In this document: in pieces, positions 43,166-53,000 of the stretch
Layout of the letters: each line of letters starts with the position of its first letter
How positions within the stretch are numbered: the stretch's first letter is position 1
Assembly (NCBI RefSeq): GCF_003449035.1
Contig: NZ_QRGB01000001.1
Location: 1,178,001-1,242,000 of the forward strand
DNA: 64,000 nt
From: Pedobacter indicus
GTDB lineage: Bacteria > Bacteroidota > Bacteroidia > Sphingobacteriales > Sphingobacteriaceae
Reading direction: 5' to 3'
Translations under genes and position numbers: made by a program
The notes under the pieces: generated by a model
Databases searched by the model: none
What the model saw: only the letters and a program-made list of their open reading frames with translations
Told to the model about the DNA's origin: nothing

Positions 43166-43888
43166 ATGTTTGGAATGAAGAGGGTAGTCGTATTTTTCTT
43201 GTTCATCCTACTCGTGTCTGGAGCGCAAGCGCAGACACTGAAAGGGATTGTTATGGAGTTGGATAGTTCGAAACCTATTCAGCAAGTTGAAGTAAAAAAT
43301 GTGCGTACCGATGTGCTTGTTGAAACGACAGCATCAGGAGAGTTTTCGATAGATGCCAATGTGAACGATCTATTGACATTTGGTTATCCCGGATATCGCT
43401 TAGATACCCTGGTTGTAGTTGACCACGAGCTGAAGCGGGTCTATATGACACCGTTGAAAGACTTTAACATCCTGGAAGATGTTGAAATAACCGATTTGTC
43501 TGATGTACAGCTGGAAGAAGAGATTCGGCTTGCGCGGGAGCGTGGCAAATCGGTTCACACGGCTCAAGGTGGAGGGATTGCGATTTCTCCGTCCCGGTTA
43601 TTTGGGAGGGAGGCGAAGGAAGCCCGAAGGCGTTATGAATTGTTGATTGAAGAAAAAGAGAACCGGGTAATTAATGCTAGGTTTAATGAAGGTATTATCA
43701 CACCGATTATACCTCTAAAAGGGCGTGATTTGGACTTGTTTATGGTGAAATTTCGACCGTCTTATGAATTTGTTGAGCAGTCGGACGATGAACAGATCCG
43801 TTTGTATATCATGGATTCCTACAAAGAATTCAAGAATATGAGTCAGGCCGAAAAGGATAAAATTAAGTTAATTAAACAAACAGAGTGA
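43166..43888 (+). CDS. exported protein with carboxypeptidase-regulatory-like domain
   Basis: The 240-residue product has a signal peptide ending SGAQAQ, then a beta-sandwich segment of the CarboxypepD_reg-like kind (LKGIVMELDSSKPIQQVEVKN..ASGEFSIDAN..FGYPGYRLDTLVV). A charged helical C-terminal half (SRLFGREAKEARRRYELLIEE) follows, with no enzyme motif. Proteins of this type are common in Bacteroidota with unknown function. The ATG at 43175 would serve equally well as start. Its 3' end overlaps folC by 17 bp in convergent orientation. Confidence 0.65.
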   Translation: MFGMKRVVVFFLFILLVSGAQAQTLKGIVMELDSSKPIQQVEVKNVRTDVLVETTASGEFSIDANVNDLLTFGYPGYRLDTLVVVDHELKRVYMTPLKDFNILEDVEITDLSDVQLEEEIRLARERGKSVHTAQGGGIAISPSRLFGREAKEARRRYELLIEEKENRVINARFNEGIITPIIPLKGRDLDLFMVKFRPSYEFVEQSDDEQIRLYIMDSYKEFKNMSQAEKDKIKLIKQTE

Positions 43889-45200
43889 GTGCCTCTGCGA
43901 CAATAAAAGTACTGCCACCGATAAAAATCAAATCTTTTTTACCTGCATTTTGCAGGGCAGATTGAACCGCATCAGTAACCGACGCGTAAGCTTGGCCCTG
44001 AAGTTCAGAAGCCTGGCTTAACCGGGCTAGTTCGCATGCAGGAAGGGCGCGATCGAAAGCCGCATTGCAGAAGTAATAGGTGGCATTTGTCGGTAAAAGT
44101 GAAAGGAGTGCTGTTATATCTTTATCTTTCATAATCCCTATCACCATATGGAGGTGTTGGTATTTTGCGTCGTGTAAGTTGCTTATAACTGCCTTCCAAC
44201 CGGCTTCATTATGCCCTGTATCACATATAACGCGTGGTTCTTTCCTGAGTGTTTGCCAGCGTCCCATGAGTCCGGTTAAATCCTTAACATGAGCAAGCGC
44301 GTCAACTATATTGGTTTTTGAGATTTGATAACCTTGATGATTTAACTCGTTAACAGCTGATAGGACAGACAAGATGTTCTTTTCTTGATAGCTACCGGGC
44401 AGATCCAGCTTAATGTTGAAGGTTGTTGGGAGTGAAGTTGAAGCTGCTTCTGCAGTTTTATGTTTAAGATTTTCTGCCTGTAAGCTTAGATATTCATCAT
44501 TTTTATTCTCAACTGTGACTGTCCATTCATCTTGCGCAAAAATAACTTCGCTGCCGGTGTTTGCGGCGGTGTCAAGAAAAATACTGGTTGTATCTTGGTG
44601 TTTCTCGCCGATAATAACAGGGGTTCCAGGTTTGATGATCCCCGCTTTTTCGCGCGCTATCAGCGGTAATGTATTGCCCAACATATGGGTATGATCGAGG
44701 CTGATATTGGTAATAACCGATAGTGTAGGATGGATAACGTTGGTAGAATCTAACCGCCCACCTAAGCCTGTTTCGATAATCGCGATATCTACATTGTGTT
44801 CGGAAAAGTGATGAAACGCCATAGCAACCGTAACCTCAAAAAAGGATGGTTGAAGAGTTTCGATAAAATCTTGCTGTTTTTCAACGAAGTCCACAACCTC
44901 TTGTTGGGATATCATTTCTCCGTCAATCCGTATCCGTTCTCTAAAATCTAAGAGGTGAGGCGAGGTATAGATTCCTGTTTTGTAGCCAGCCTGCTGAAGT
45001 ACTGCGGCTAGCATATTGGAAACAGAACCCTTTCCATTCGTTCCAGCGATGTGAATTGACCTGAAGTTCTTTTGTGGATTGCCTAAGGCTTCGCAGATCT
45101 TTAAGGTATTCGATAAATCCTTTTTTATAGCGGCATCGCCTATCCGACTAAACAGAGGAAGTCTGTTATAGAGATAATCCAGAGTCTCTTGGTATTGCAT
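43872..45200 (-). CDS. folC: bifunctional dihydrofolate/folylpolyglutamate synthase
   Basis: The 442-residue Mur-ligase-type enzyme has the P-loop AGTNGKGSVSNMLAAVL and IYTSPHLLDFRERIRIDGE. It also has ETGLGGRLDSTNV and the C-terminal ligase domain (ICDTGHNEAGWKAVISNL). It adds glutamates to folates and may also make dihydrofolate from dihydropteroate. It is the last gene of the leftward TonB/ExbBD cluster, 18 bp after tonB, a genomic companionship rather than an obvious functional one. Confidence 0.94.
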   Translation of the reverse strand: MQYQETLDYLYNRLPLFSRIGDAAIKKDLSNTLKICEALGNPQKNFRSIHIAGTNGKGSVSNMLAAVLQQAGYKTGIYTSPHLLDFRERIRIDGEMISQQEVVDFVEKQQDFIETLQPSFFEVTVAMAFHHFSEHNVDIAIIETGLGGRLDSTNVIHPTLSVITNISLDHTHMLGNTLPLIAREKAGIIKPGTPVIIGEKHQDTTSIFLDTAANTGSEVIFAQDEWTVTVENKNDEYLSLQAENLKHKTAEAASTSLPTTFNIKLDLPGSYQEKNILSVLSAVNELNHQGYQISKTNIVDALAHVKDLTGLMGRWQTLRKEPRVICDTGHNEAGWKAVISNLHDAKYQHLHMVIGIMKDKDITALLSLLPTNATYYFCNAAFDRALPACELARLSQASELQGQAYASVTDAVQSALQNAGKKDLIFIGGSTFIVAEALTLFV

Positions 45201-45218
45201 GGATTAAGCTTGATTAAG

Positions 45219-46037
45219 CTATTTCAACTTGAAGTTAAAGACAATGACACCCGTTTGTACAGGAGGTGCTTTTTCGAGACGGTTTAATTGTGCGCCAAGT
45301 GCTGCCCGTTCGCATTTTTCATATAGGGCATTATTCGAAATTGTAGTACCGCGGACACCTGCTCTGGCAGATATAATTTTTCCATCACGGTCTACGCGGA
45401 CTTCAACAGCTATTTTTCCTGACTGTTGGCCGTTGTCTTCAATTTGAGGAGCAACAACAAAGCGCCTGTTTTCCAAACTAAGAGCCGCATCACCAAAGCC
45501 TGATCCTCCTTCGCCATAATCGGCAGCAAGAGGGTCTCCTTGCCTGCTCCCTTGATTTCCAGCTGTAGTGCCTGTTCCATCACCTGTTCCCGATGCATTA
45601 TTTTTCTTGCCGGTATATAAGGCATTGGGGTTTACGGTAGGTTTACTTTCTTTTTTTTCTGGTGTTGCTACCGGCGTTGGGTTTGGGCTGTTTTCCTTCG
45701 TGACAACTGCGGGTGCATCTTCCATATCTTGAGTAACGATGGCTTTGTCGCTTGTTTGTTGCGAGGCTACGGGCTCAGGAGATGCATCGGGAACGACACG
45801 GTCTGGCCTCGTTTCATTAGCATTCGGATCCATCGAAGGCTCGTCAATACTCATATAATCATCACCCATACCAACTGGTGAGGTTCCATAGTTTACAATG
45901 ATGCCTCCAGTTCCAAATTGAGGCATCGGATTCCCAAGGATAATAAAGTAGCTAATAATAAAAAGAACTACCATGATTCCCGCCGAAATCCCAATTGCTT
46001 TTGGGTAATAATTGTCCTCTTGTTGGTGAAAACTCAT
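45219..46037 (-). CDS. TonB-family energy transducer
   Basis: The 272-residue protein has one N-terminal membrane helix (residues about 13-35: KAIGISAGIMVVLFIISYFIIL). A long Pro/Thr/Asn/Glu-rich periplasmic spacer (about 40-190) leads to a C-terminal TonB-like domain (SGKIAVEVRVDRDGKIISARAGVRG..YEKCERAALGAQ). It carries proton-motive-force energy from ExbB/ExbD to outer-membrane partners. It is directly preceded by exbD (12-bp gap). A TolA-like role is also possible from gene order. Confidence 0.9.
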   Translation of the reverse strand: MSFHQQEDNYYPKAIGISAGIMVVLFIISYFIILGNPMPQFGTGGIIVNYGTSPVGMGDDYMSIDEPSMDPNANETRPDRVVPDASPEPVASQQTSDKAIVTQDMEDAPAVVTKENSPNPTPVATPEKKESKPTVNPNALYTGKKNNASGTGDGTGTTAGNQGSRQGDPLAADYGEGGSGFGDAALSLENRRFVVAPQIEDNGQQSGKIAVEVRVDRDGKIISARAGVRGTTISNNALYEKCERAALGAQLNRLEKAPPVQTGVIVFNFKLK

Positions 46038-46049
46038 CTTATTAAATCC

Positions 46050-46457
46050 TTATTGTGGTTTTGGTTCGGTTGCCAATACCAATTTTATCCGTAATTGATT
46101 AGCCGCATCCATTACTTCGATCACATCTCTGATAGAAACACTCCGATCGACATATAGCATAATTGTCAGTTCTTCTCCCGGTTGAACGTATGCCTGTAAA
46201 GCAGGTAATAAATTCTCTACGGGTACAGGTTCCTTCTCTATGAAATATTCCAGGTTTTCAGTGATTGACACTGTAATCGTCTTCTTTGCCAACGACTGCT
46301 CGCCCGAGCTGGATCTTGGCAATAAGAGTTTTACTACCTGTGGATTGGCCACAGCCGAAGCTAAGAGGAAGAACAGCATCAAAAAGAACATGATATCGTT
46401 CAATGCTGCGGTGTGCACCTCTGCTTTCGGCTTTTCCCTTCTTCGTCTAATTTTCAT
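46050..46457 (-). CDS. ExbD/TolR-family biopolymer transport protein
   Basis: The 135-residue protein has a basic cytoplasmic start (MKIRRRREKPKAEVHTAAL). One membrane helix carries the motif LNDIMFFLMLFFLLASAV with the conserved Asp, then a periplasmic domain (MLYVDRSVSIRDVIEVMDAANQ). It forms the proton channel with ExbB. Located between exbB and tonB. Confidence 0.93.
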   Translation of the reverse strand: MKIRRRREKPKAEVHTAALNDIMFFLMLFFLLASAVANPQVVKLLLPRSSSGEQSLAKKTITVSITENLEYFIEKEPVPVENLLPALQAYVQPGEELTIMLYVDRSVSIRDVIEVMDAANQLRIKLVLATEPKPQ

Positions 46458-46509
46458 TTACTTGCTATTATAACAAAGTTACTAAATTCTAAATAAAACA
46501 AATTGACCG

Positions 46510-47205
46510 CTAAGATACAGGCTCATCAAGGAGGTCGATAAACTCAATTGCATCTGTTTCCATACGAAGGATGATACGTTCAACCATTTCATTTAGGATA
46601 TGATAACCAATATAGGCGATGATACCGATAATTAATCCGGTTGCTGACGATACCATTTTTACATAGAGTCCGCCAGATACGGTACCAATATCAATCACAC
46701 CAGCGAGCTCCACTTCATGGAAAATTGCAATTACACCGATAATCGTACCAACAAACCCCATCATCGGAGCGATCCCGGCAATAATTCCTAAAATATTGAT
46801 GTTCTTTTCAAGTTTAGCAACTTCAAGTTTACCCACATTTTCAATAGCACCTTCAATTTCTTTAATTGGGCGACCGATTCTTAGAAGTCCTTTCTGGAGC
46901 ATACGCCCGAGAGGGCCGTTGTTGTTTCTGCAAATTGCTAATGCTGATTCCAGTTTTCCGGAGAGGATGCTTTGTTTCACCTGAACCATCAGATTCTTTT
47001 CAAAGCGGTTTGCTTTGCGGATGGTGAGGTATCTTTCAATGAAGATAACTAAGCCTATTAAGAGCAAAAGTGCCAAGGGTAGCATTACCCACCCTCCTTT
47101 AATTAGGAGATCAATAAAACGCAGTTTTTCTGGTTCTTGAACTACTTGTTCTGCCGCCGTCATCATCGTATCCAATGGTAGGGTGGTGTCAATTTGTAAT
47201 AGCAT
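46510..47205 (-). CDS. ExbB/TolQ/MotA-family proton channel protein
   Basis: The 231-residue inner-membrane protein has three helices: WVMLPLALLLLIGLVIFIERYL, then two near the end (ILGIIAGIAPMMGFVGTIIGVI; KMVSSATGLIIGIIAYIGYHIL) with the MotA/ExbB Gly/Pro pattern. It energises TonB by proton flow. It lies 15 bp after the HU-SPOR gene and 52 bp before exbD. Confidence 0.94.
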   Translation of the reverse strand: MLLQIDTTLPLDTMMTAAEQVVQEPEKLRFIDLLIKGGWVMLPLALLLLIGLVIFIERYLTIRKANRFEKNLMVQVKQSILSGKLESALAICRNNNGPLGRMLQKGLLRIGRPIKEIEGAIENVGKLEVAKLEKNINILGIIAGIAPMMGFVGTIIGVIAIFHEVELAGVIDIGTVSGGLYVKMVSSATGLIIGIIAYIGYHILNEMVERIILRMETDAIEFIDLLDEPVS

Positions 47206-47220
47206 AGGTGTTATTATTCT

Positions 47221-48306
47221 TTAGTTTTGATTATTGATATTATAGTTCTTATTTTCCCATAGCCAAGCTTCTTTGGCTAATTCTTCTCTTACCCGTGAAA
47301 GTGATTCAGATGCTTCTGCCGAGGTATTGAACGTAGCATAACTTATCTTATTCATATTACCGGGTCTATTATTTTGCAATATATAAACATTATAGCCTTT
47401 TGCATTTGTTTTGTTAACAAAATCTTTTGCTTCTGTCATGGTTTCGAATGCAGCGATAATGATTTCATATCTTCCGCTAGGTTTTCTGATGATTTCTTCG
47501 GGATTGTTGTTCGCAACGGCGTCGGTGACGGTTGATGTGTCCGATACGGTCAGTGCGGTGGCACCTTCTCCTTGTAGCGTTGAAAGAGAGTCTTGATCGT
47601 TCTCTGTCTGAGCCGTAGCAACCGGTTGGTTTATTGCCGGCTGTTCCTTTCCTCTTGGCATCAGAAACCATATTCCCGCAATTATGATGCATGCGGCAAT
47701 GCCAATAACAGGCCAAAGCCATCTTTTGGAGTCTCTTTCTAATGCTGAATCATCCAGCTCATTGTCTAACACAATCGGTTCGAATGTATCTTCATCAACT
47801 GTTTCGGTCTCTGAATTATCTGTATTGTTGGTTGTTTCAATTTCAGAAGAAGTTTCTGCTACTAAAGCTTCTAAGCTTTTTTCCTGTTTTCTTATGGGTA
47901 GTATTTCGGCTTCCTCGATAGGGTCGTATAAGCTAAACTCTGATGTTTCTTCCTCGGGAATGATGACTAGCTCGTCTTGAGGATTTACGAAGCAGTCGCC
48001 TAATCCCTCGATATACGCTTTCTGTTTGCTGGAAATACAATCTTCTAATTTATCGACTATTGACGATGAAACCTTTTTACTTTCGCTCAGAGATAAATTG
48101 TGATTCCCCGTTATAAACTCTGTAAGAGCATTACGGTCAATCTTCTGATTGCTAATAAGAAGTGCGTGTGAGGGCGGAATGAAAAGCTGTTTGTCTTCAT
48201 CAAAATAAGCTGGCCTATATTCTTTTTTGAACATGCCAACGCCAGGCAGATAAAATGTTTCTTTATTTGCTAGTTCTCTTCTTATAATTGAACCTATATT
48301 GACCAT
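47221..48306 (-). CDS. HU-CCDC81-like and SPOR domain membrane protein
   Basis: The 361-residue protein has two CCDC81-type HU-like halves in residues 1-120 (GSIIRRELANKETFYLPGVG; KQKAYIEGLGDCFVNPQDELVIIP) on the cytoplasmic side. One membrane helix at 195-216 (RWLWPVIGIAACIIIAGIWFLM) and a C-terminal SPOR domain at about 283-361 (GRYEIIIAAFETMTEAKDFV) complete it. SPOR domains bind septal peptidoglycan stripped of side peptides, so the protein may connect the cytoplasm with the division site. It lies in the TPR/TonB cluster, 23 bp after the barrel gene. Confidence 0.88.
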   Translation of the reverse strand: MVNIGSIIRRELANKETFYLPGVGMFKKEYRPAYFDEDKQLFIPPSHALLISNQKIDRNALTEFITGNHNLSLSESKKVSSSIVDKLEDCISSKQKAYIEGLGDCFVNPQDELVIIPEEETSEFSLYDPIEEAEILPIRKQEKSLEALVAETSSEIETTNNTDNSETETVDEDTFEPIVLDNELDDSALERDSKRWLWPVIGIAACIIIAGIWFLMPRGKEQPAINQPVATAQTENDQDSLSTLQGEGATALTVSDTSTVTDAVANNNPEEIIRKPSGRYEIIIAAFETMTEAKDFVNKTNAKGYNVYILQNNRPGNMNKISYATFNTSAEASESLSRVREELAKEAWLWENKNYNINNQN

Positions 48307-48329
48307 CTTTGCGACGCAAAGTTATTTAT

Positions 48330-50042
48330 TTAAAATGAATAATTTAATCCGCCGATAATATTGAAACCTAGATGAGGATAGTAGAGGTATTTCTCATACG
48401 CATCGTTCACTAAGTTGTTAGCTTGAACGAAAATGCCAAACTGATTGGTGATTCGATATTCCGCGCCGGCATTCAGGTTAACGAATGCTGGGATCTTCCG
48501 TACTGAGAATGGAGGTTCACCGCCGAAATCTATCAGTGGATCGAGGTACCTGGCGGAAGTTTCTCCGTTAAAGAAAACCTCTCCTGTTAAAAATAACTTT
48601 TCGCTAATATTAATTCTGGCGTCAGACGATATGCGAACCGTTGGCATAAACCAAGGCTCATCTTCTGTAGATAGTTTGTAATCGCTGATATTTAACTTTC
48701 CTCCAATATTTACAGTCTGAGATACACGCACGTTGATCTCGCCTTCAAAGCCTGAAATTGTGGTGGCATCTTCGGTGCCTGGATCGTAAATGACGTCAAA
48801 GCGTGTTGGGTCATCGATGTTGTTAACAAATAACGGCATATCTTCGATTTTACGGTAGAAGAAATTAGCTTTGTAACCAAAAGTAGCTCCTAAATTACCT
48901 TTTACCCCTGCGAAAATATTCAAACGATCAACCATATTATTTATATTGATGTTTTCGTTCAAATAAGGATTGTCTTGCGCCAGCGTACGTAATGACGTTT
49001 TTGTAACATCTCCATTAACGCCCCCGAATATCGTCGCAAATTGTGGGACAATATCTAATTCGAAATCGGCTGAAGGGAAGAGGTTGGTCCGGCTGGTATC
49101 ATTACTTTCGGCGACGAAATTGGCTCCCAAAGTCAATTTGTAGTTTTCTCCTTGGAAACGGATATAGGGATTTAATCGCACTATATTATTCGGTGTGCTG
49201 TAATCGGTTCCTTTCACTGTCGTCAAGTCGGCCGATACGTTTGCTCCGAGGTTAAACGCTTGAATAGTTTTATTGAAATACCCACTGATCGCAAATGAAT
49301 TTTCTTTTGCATTGAACGCATCACTGAATAGATAGGCATCTGCCTTCAATGAATAACTCACATCATCTGCGTTTGGATCATAATTTTTTAGCAACTCACC
49401 TGAAAGGTAGAAATCATTGAAGGTTTGATTTTCTGGAGTAAGTGCAGCGGCGTAAAGCTCAGGTATATAACCATAAAACGCAGTTCCATAACGATTATAA
49501 CCCACTTCGCCTTTTAAGGTAAAAGCATCCATAAAACGTTTTCCAAATACGCCTATCTTCTGTTCAGAAAACTTTTGGCCTTCCAAATCGCCTTTCTGAC
49601 CAAGATGCTTAGCGTAAAAGCCGGCTTGGTAGATATCTGCTGTGCCAGTATTCACGTACACCTCACCGAGAATCGTATTAAAATTGCCTATACCCAATTT
49701 CGCATAGTTATTTGTCATGATGTCAGGGCGTGTCGATTGTACCTCCTGAATATTCAACTGTCCCATACCCGAAGGCAGGTTAAGTCGCTTATCCATGATG
49801 TTATAGTTCAGCGACGGTTGAAATGTGCGTGTGTCACTGAGGTTGGGACTGCGCCGGATTTTAACCGCGTCCGCCAGAATCGGTCGATAGTCGCGTATAA
49901 CTTCAACTTCTTCGATTGTGGTCGATTGTTGCGTATTGCTTTCAGGTGTCTTCGTTGTATCTACCTGCGCAAAGGTGTTCAGCGACAAAACACCCAATCC
50001 GATCATAAATGTATATTTAAGCATTGAAATCTTCAATATCAT
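48330..50042 (-). CDS. TonB-receptor-like outer-membrane beta-barrel without plug domain
   Basis: The 570-residue product has a signal peptide (LKYTFMIGLGVLSLNTFAQ). It continues with a short TIEEVEVIRDYRPILADAVKI segment that resembles a TonB-box/linker, and then goes straight into beta-barrel strands ending in the aromatic GFNIIGGLNYSF. A normal plug domain of about 130 residues is not visible. Start at the ATG at 50042 or at 50024; the latter gives a more usual signal peptide. It is four bases from the TPR gene stop, so translation is probably coupled. Confidence 0.8.
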   Translation of the reverse strand: MILKISMLKYTFMIGLGVLSLNTFAQVDTTKTPESNTQQSTTIEEVEVIRDYRPILADAVKIRRSPNLSDTRTFQPSLNYNIMDKRLNLPSGMGQLNIQEVQSTRPDIMTNNYAKLGIGNFNTILGEVYVNTGTADIYQAGFYAKHLGQKGDLEGQKFSEQKIGVFGKRFMDAFTLKGEVGYNRYGTAFYGYIPELYAAALTPENQTFNDFYLSGELLKNYDPNADDVSYSLKADAYLFSDAFNAKENSFAISGYFNKTIQAFNLGANVSADLTTVKGTDYSTPNNIVRLNPYIRFQGENYKLTLGANFVAESNDTSRTNLFPSADFELDIVPQFATIFGGVNGDVTKTSLRTLAQDNPYLNENININNMVDRLNIFAGVKGNLGATFGYKANFFYRKIEDMPLFVNNIDDPTRFDVIYDPGTEDATTISGFEGEINVRVSQTVNIGGKLNISDYKLSTEDEPWFMPTVRISSDARINISEKLFLTGEVFFNGETSARYLDPLIDFGGEPPFSVRKIPAFVNLNAGAEYRITNQFGIFVQANNLVNDAYEKYLYYPHLGFNIIGGLNYSF

Positions 50043-50045
50043 GAC

Positions 50046-53000
50046 TTATTCTTTGTTATTAAGTTTGTCTAAACGTTCGGTAGCTTCGGGGATGATGTCA
50101 TCCTCTTTGTTTTCATAATTTTCTAAGATGCTCTCCAATGTACTTTTTGCCTGGAACTCATCTTTCAGAGCAACGTACGTGTCGGCTAAGAGTATAAAGC
50201 TTTTGGCTACCCAGTAATCATGCGATGGCATGTTTTTAATCAGATCAAAAGCGGTAGCCTGAGCAGCCTTAATCCCTTTTTCTTCAAACTGCAGACGTCC
50301 AAAATTATATTTAGCTTCAGCGCCTACGACAGTTTGACTACCGTTGGCTGCAGCCTCGAATTCTTTTTTAGCAGCGGCCTTGTTTTCTTGAGCTAAATAT
50401 GCTTTTCCAGAATACAAATGTGCTCGCGCGATATCCTCTTCAGAAGATTTTTCATAGCCTTTTACGAAGCCTGCATATTTTAACGTCTCATCCATTTCAC
50501 CCATCATGTAGTATGATTTCATAAGGTTGTTTACAGCAAAACCGTAATTGGCTACATAGTCAGAAGTTAATTCAAGTTTTTTCAGCGGAGCGATTGCTTC
50601 GTTGTATTGCTCCAGATCTAAGTGTAATTGAGATACGCTGATTAAGGTACGTTCCGTATAAGGGCTCGTCCAGTCATTCAGAATAATGTTATAATCATGT
50701 AAAGCTTCTTTCGGTTTTCCTGTTTTCCAAAGGCTTTCAGCTCGGATAAAGCGAGCATATTTCTCTTGGATTGGTTTTGGAAACTTATCGAAATATGCGT
50801 TGATTGCTTCAACTGCAGCTTCGTATTCGCCACGAGCAAATAGTCCGTTTGCCGCTTGGAATGTAATATTATCTTGCTCTGCAGTTGAAAGGTTACCAAT
50901 ATTTGTCGTTTGCGCATAGCTTAGATAGCCTTGCGCATCACCTTGGTCTATGTAAATGTTCTGTATGGTTTTCAGAGCTAACTTCGCTTCATCGGTTGTA
51001 GAATAGTCTTCAACAACACGTTGAAATGTTTTTATTGCTTCGTCATTCTCCTGTTTATTATATTGAACGAGTCCAATCGTAATCAAAGCTCTTGGTACAT
51101 AGCTACTGCGAGGATATTCTTCAATCATTTCTTGAAGTCCGGTAATCGAAGTTTCATAATCCCCCTGCAAAAAGCGCGAATATGGGATCTCAAATGCAGC
51201 GTCATCTGAGTAGTTGGAATTAGGGAATTGTTCTTGAAGCTCGATCAGTGTCGCGATCTTAGTCTCGATATCACCTTGTAAGCCTTGTATAATACCTCTT
51301 TGATAGAGCGCATAATCTTCACCCTTCACTTTTGCACTGATCAATTTATTGTACTGTGTCATTGCCCGGTCGTAGCTTCTCAGCGAGAAGTAAGAATCTC
51401 CCAAACGGGCAATCGCATCGTTACGGGTATTTTGATCAGAATCACTACTTGCTAAGAAACGTTCGAAGTAGTTTGCTGCTGTTGAAAATGATGAATTTCG
51501 GTAAGCTGCATAGGCAAGGGCATAATTAGCATAGCTGTAAACTGATGTGCTTTTTGCAACTGGATAACGAAGGAATTTATCAAAATTAACGACAGCTTCA
51601 CCGTATTTACGCACCTCGTACATAGCTTCAGCTTTCCAGTAAGTCGCTAATGCTTGTATATTGGGGTCAGCAGGCACACTTTCCGAACGCATAAATAATG
51701 AAATTGCATTTTCAAATGCACGCTCGTTGTAATGTTCTAAGCCTCTGAAATATGTAACTTTTTGGTAGGCGGCGTTGGCCTCCCTACCCCGGTTAGGGAT
51801 TGTTTCTAATATATTGACAGCCTCACTGTAATTTTTGGTCGTTAATAGAATCTCTGCAAGCAAAGTCTTCGCCTCATCTGTATTTTCTGAATTCGGATAG
51901 GTTTTTAGGAAACTTTGCGTCGCCTCTAACGCCACTTGATGGAACTCGAGTTCGTATGATAGTTTTGCATAATTCAGTGCACCTTCTTCTTGAAGCTCGG
52001 GATCGAAATCAAGTTTAGAAGCTCTAAAGAAGGCATTACGGGCGCTTTGTTTATTGCCTTTTTGCAAGAAAGCATCACCTAGGGTAATCATACCAGCCTG
52101 ATAGTATGCTTCAGGTTGGTCCATTTTCTCAAGTTCAGCAATCGCTTTGTCGAGATCTCCTTCAGTATAGGCTATATAACCGATGTTGTAGGTGTCCTGA
52201 TTGCTTTGTGTCGCACCCTGATCTGCCGCCTGATACCTATCATAGTAGATCTTGGAGTTTTCTAAATCCCCTTTTGAGAAATATGTCGCACCGACAATAC
52301 GGAGCAGGTCGGTTTCACTTTCTTGTTTCGTTGTTTCTAATATTGGAATTGCATAAGCTAGTACATCATCATAGCGTTTGTCCAAGTAATAGAGAGATGC
52401 GATGTAGTAGGGGTAGCTGCTTTCAAATTGTTTTGATCCTTTTAATCTTTCAAATTCTGATAAAGCTGTTTTGTATTCGCCATCTAAGTATGCTAAATAA
52501 GCATAGTAGTAAATAGCAGACTCATTATAAGGAGAGCGTTCGTTTTTAAGACGTTCAAGCATAGGTTTGGCCTCTTGAAGCCGATCCTTTTTGAAATACG
52601 AATAGGCGAGTTTGAAACGGTACTCAGAACTTTCTAGGCCACTCAAAGCACCTGCATCTAACTTCTCAAACCATTCAATAGCTTTATCGTAATTCTTTTG
52701 ACCAAAATAAGATCTTCCCACCTGGTAATATGCTGCTTTGGTACTAGAACTTGTCGGATAATCTTTGATGAATTTAAGGAACAGGTTTTCTGCATCTATA
52801 TTGCCCATTTCTAAGGCGCATACCGCTTGGTAAAAACGGGCTTTTTCTTTCAATAAGCTTGCCTGAGCCTGTTCATCTTCTTGAATAACAGATCTTATCC
52901 GTGTGTTCTCAACTTTGTCGAACTGTTTTGAGGCAGCAACATATTTTCCACGCTCGTACAGTTCCATTCCACTTTTATAAGCTTCGTCTATCTCTTGCCA

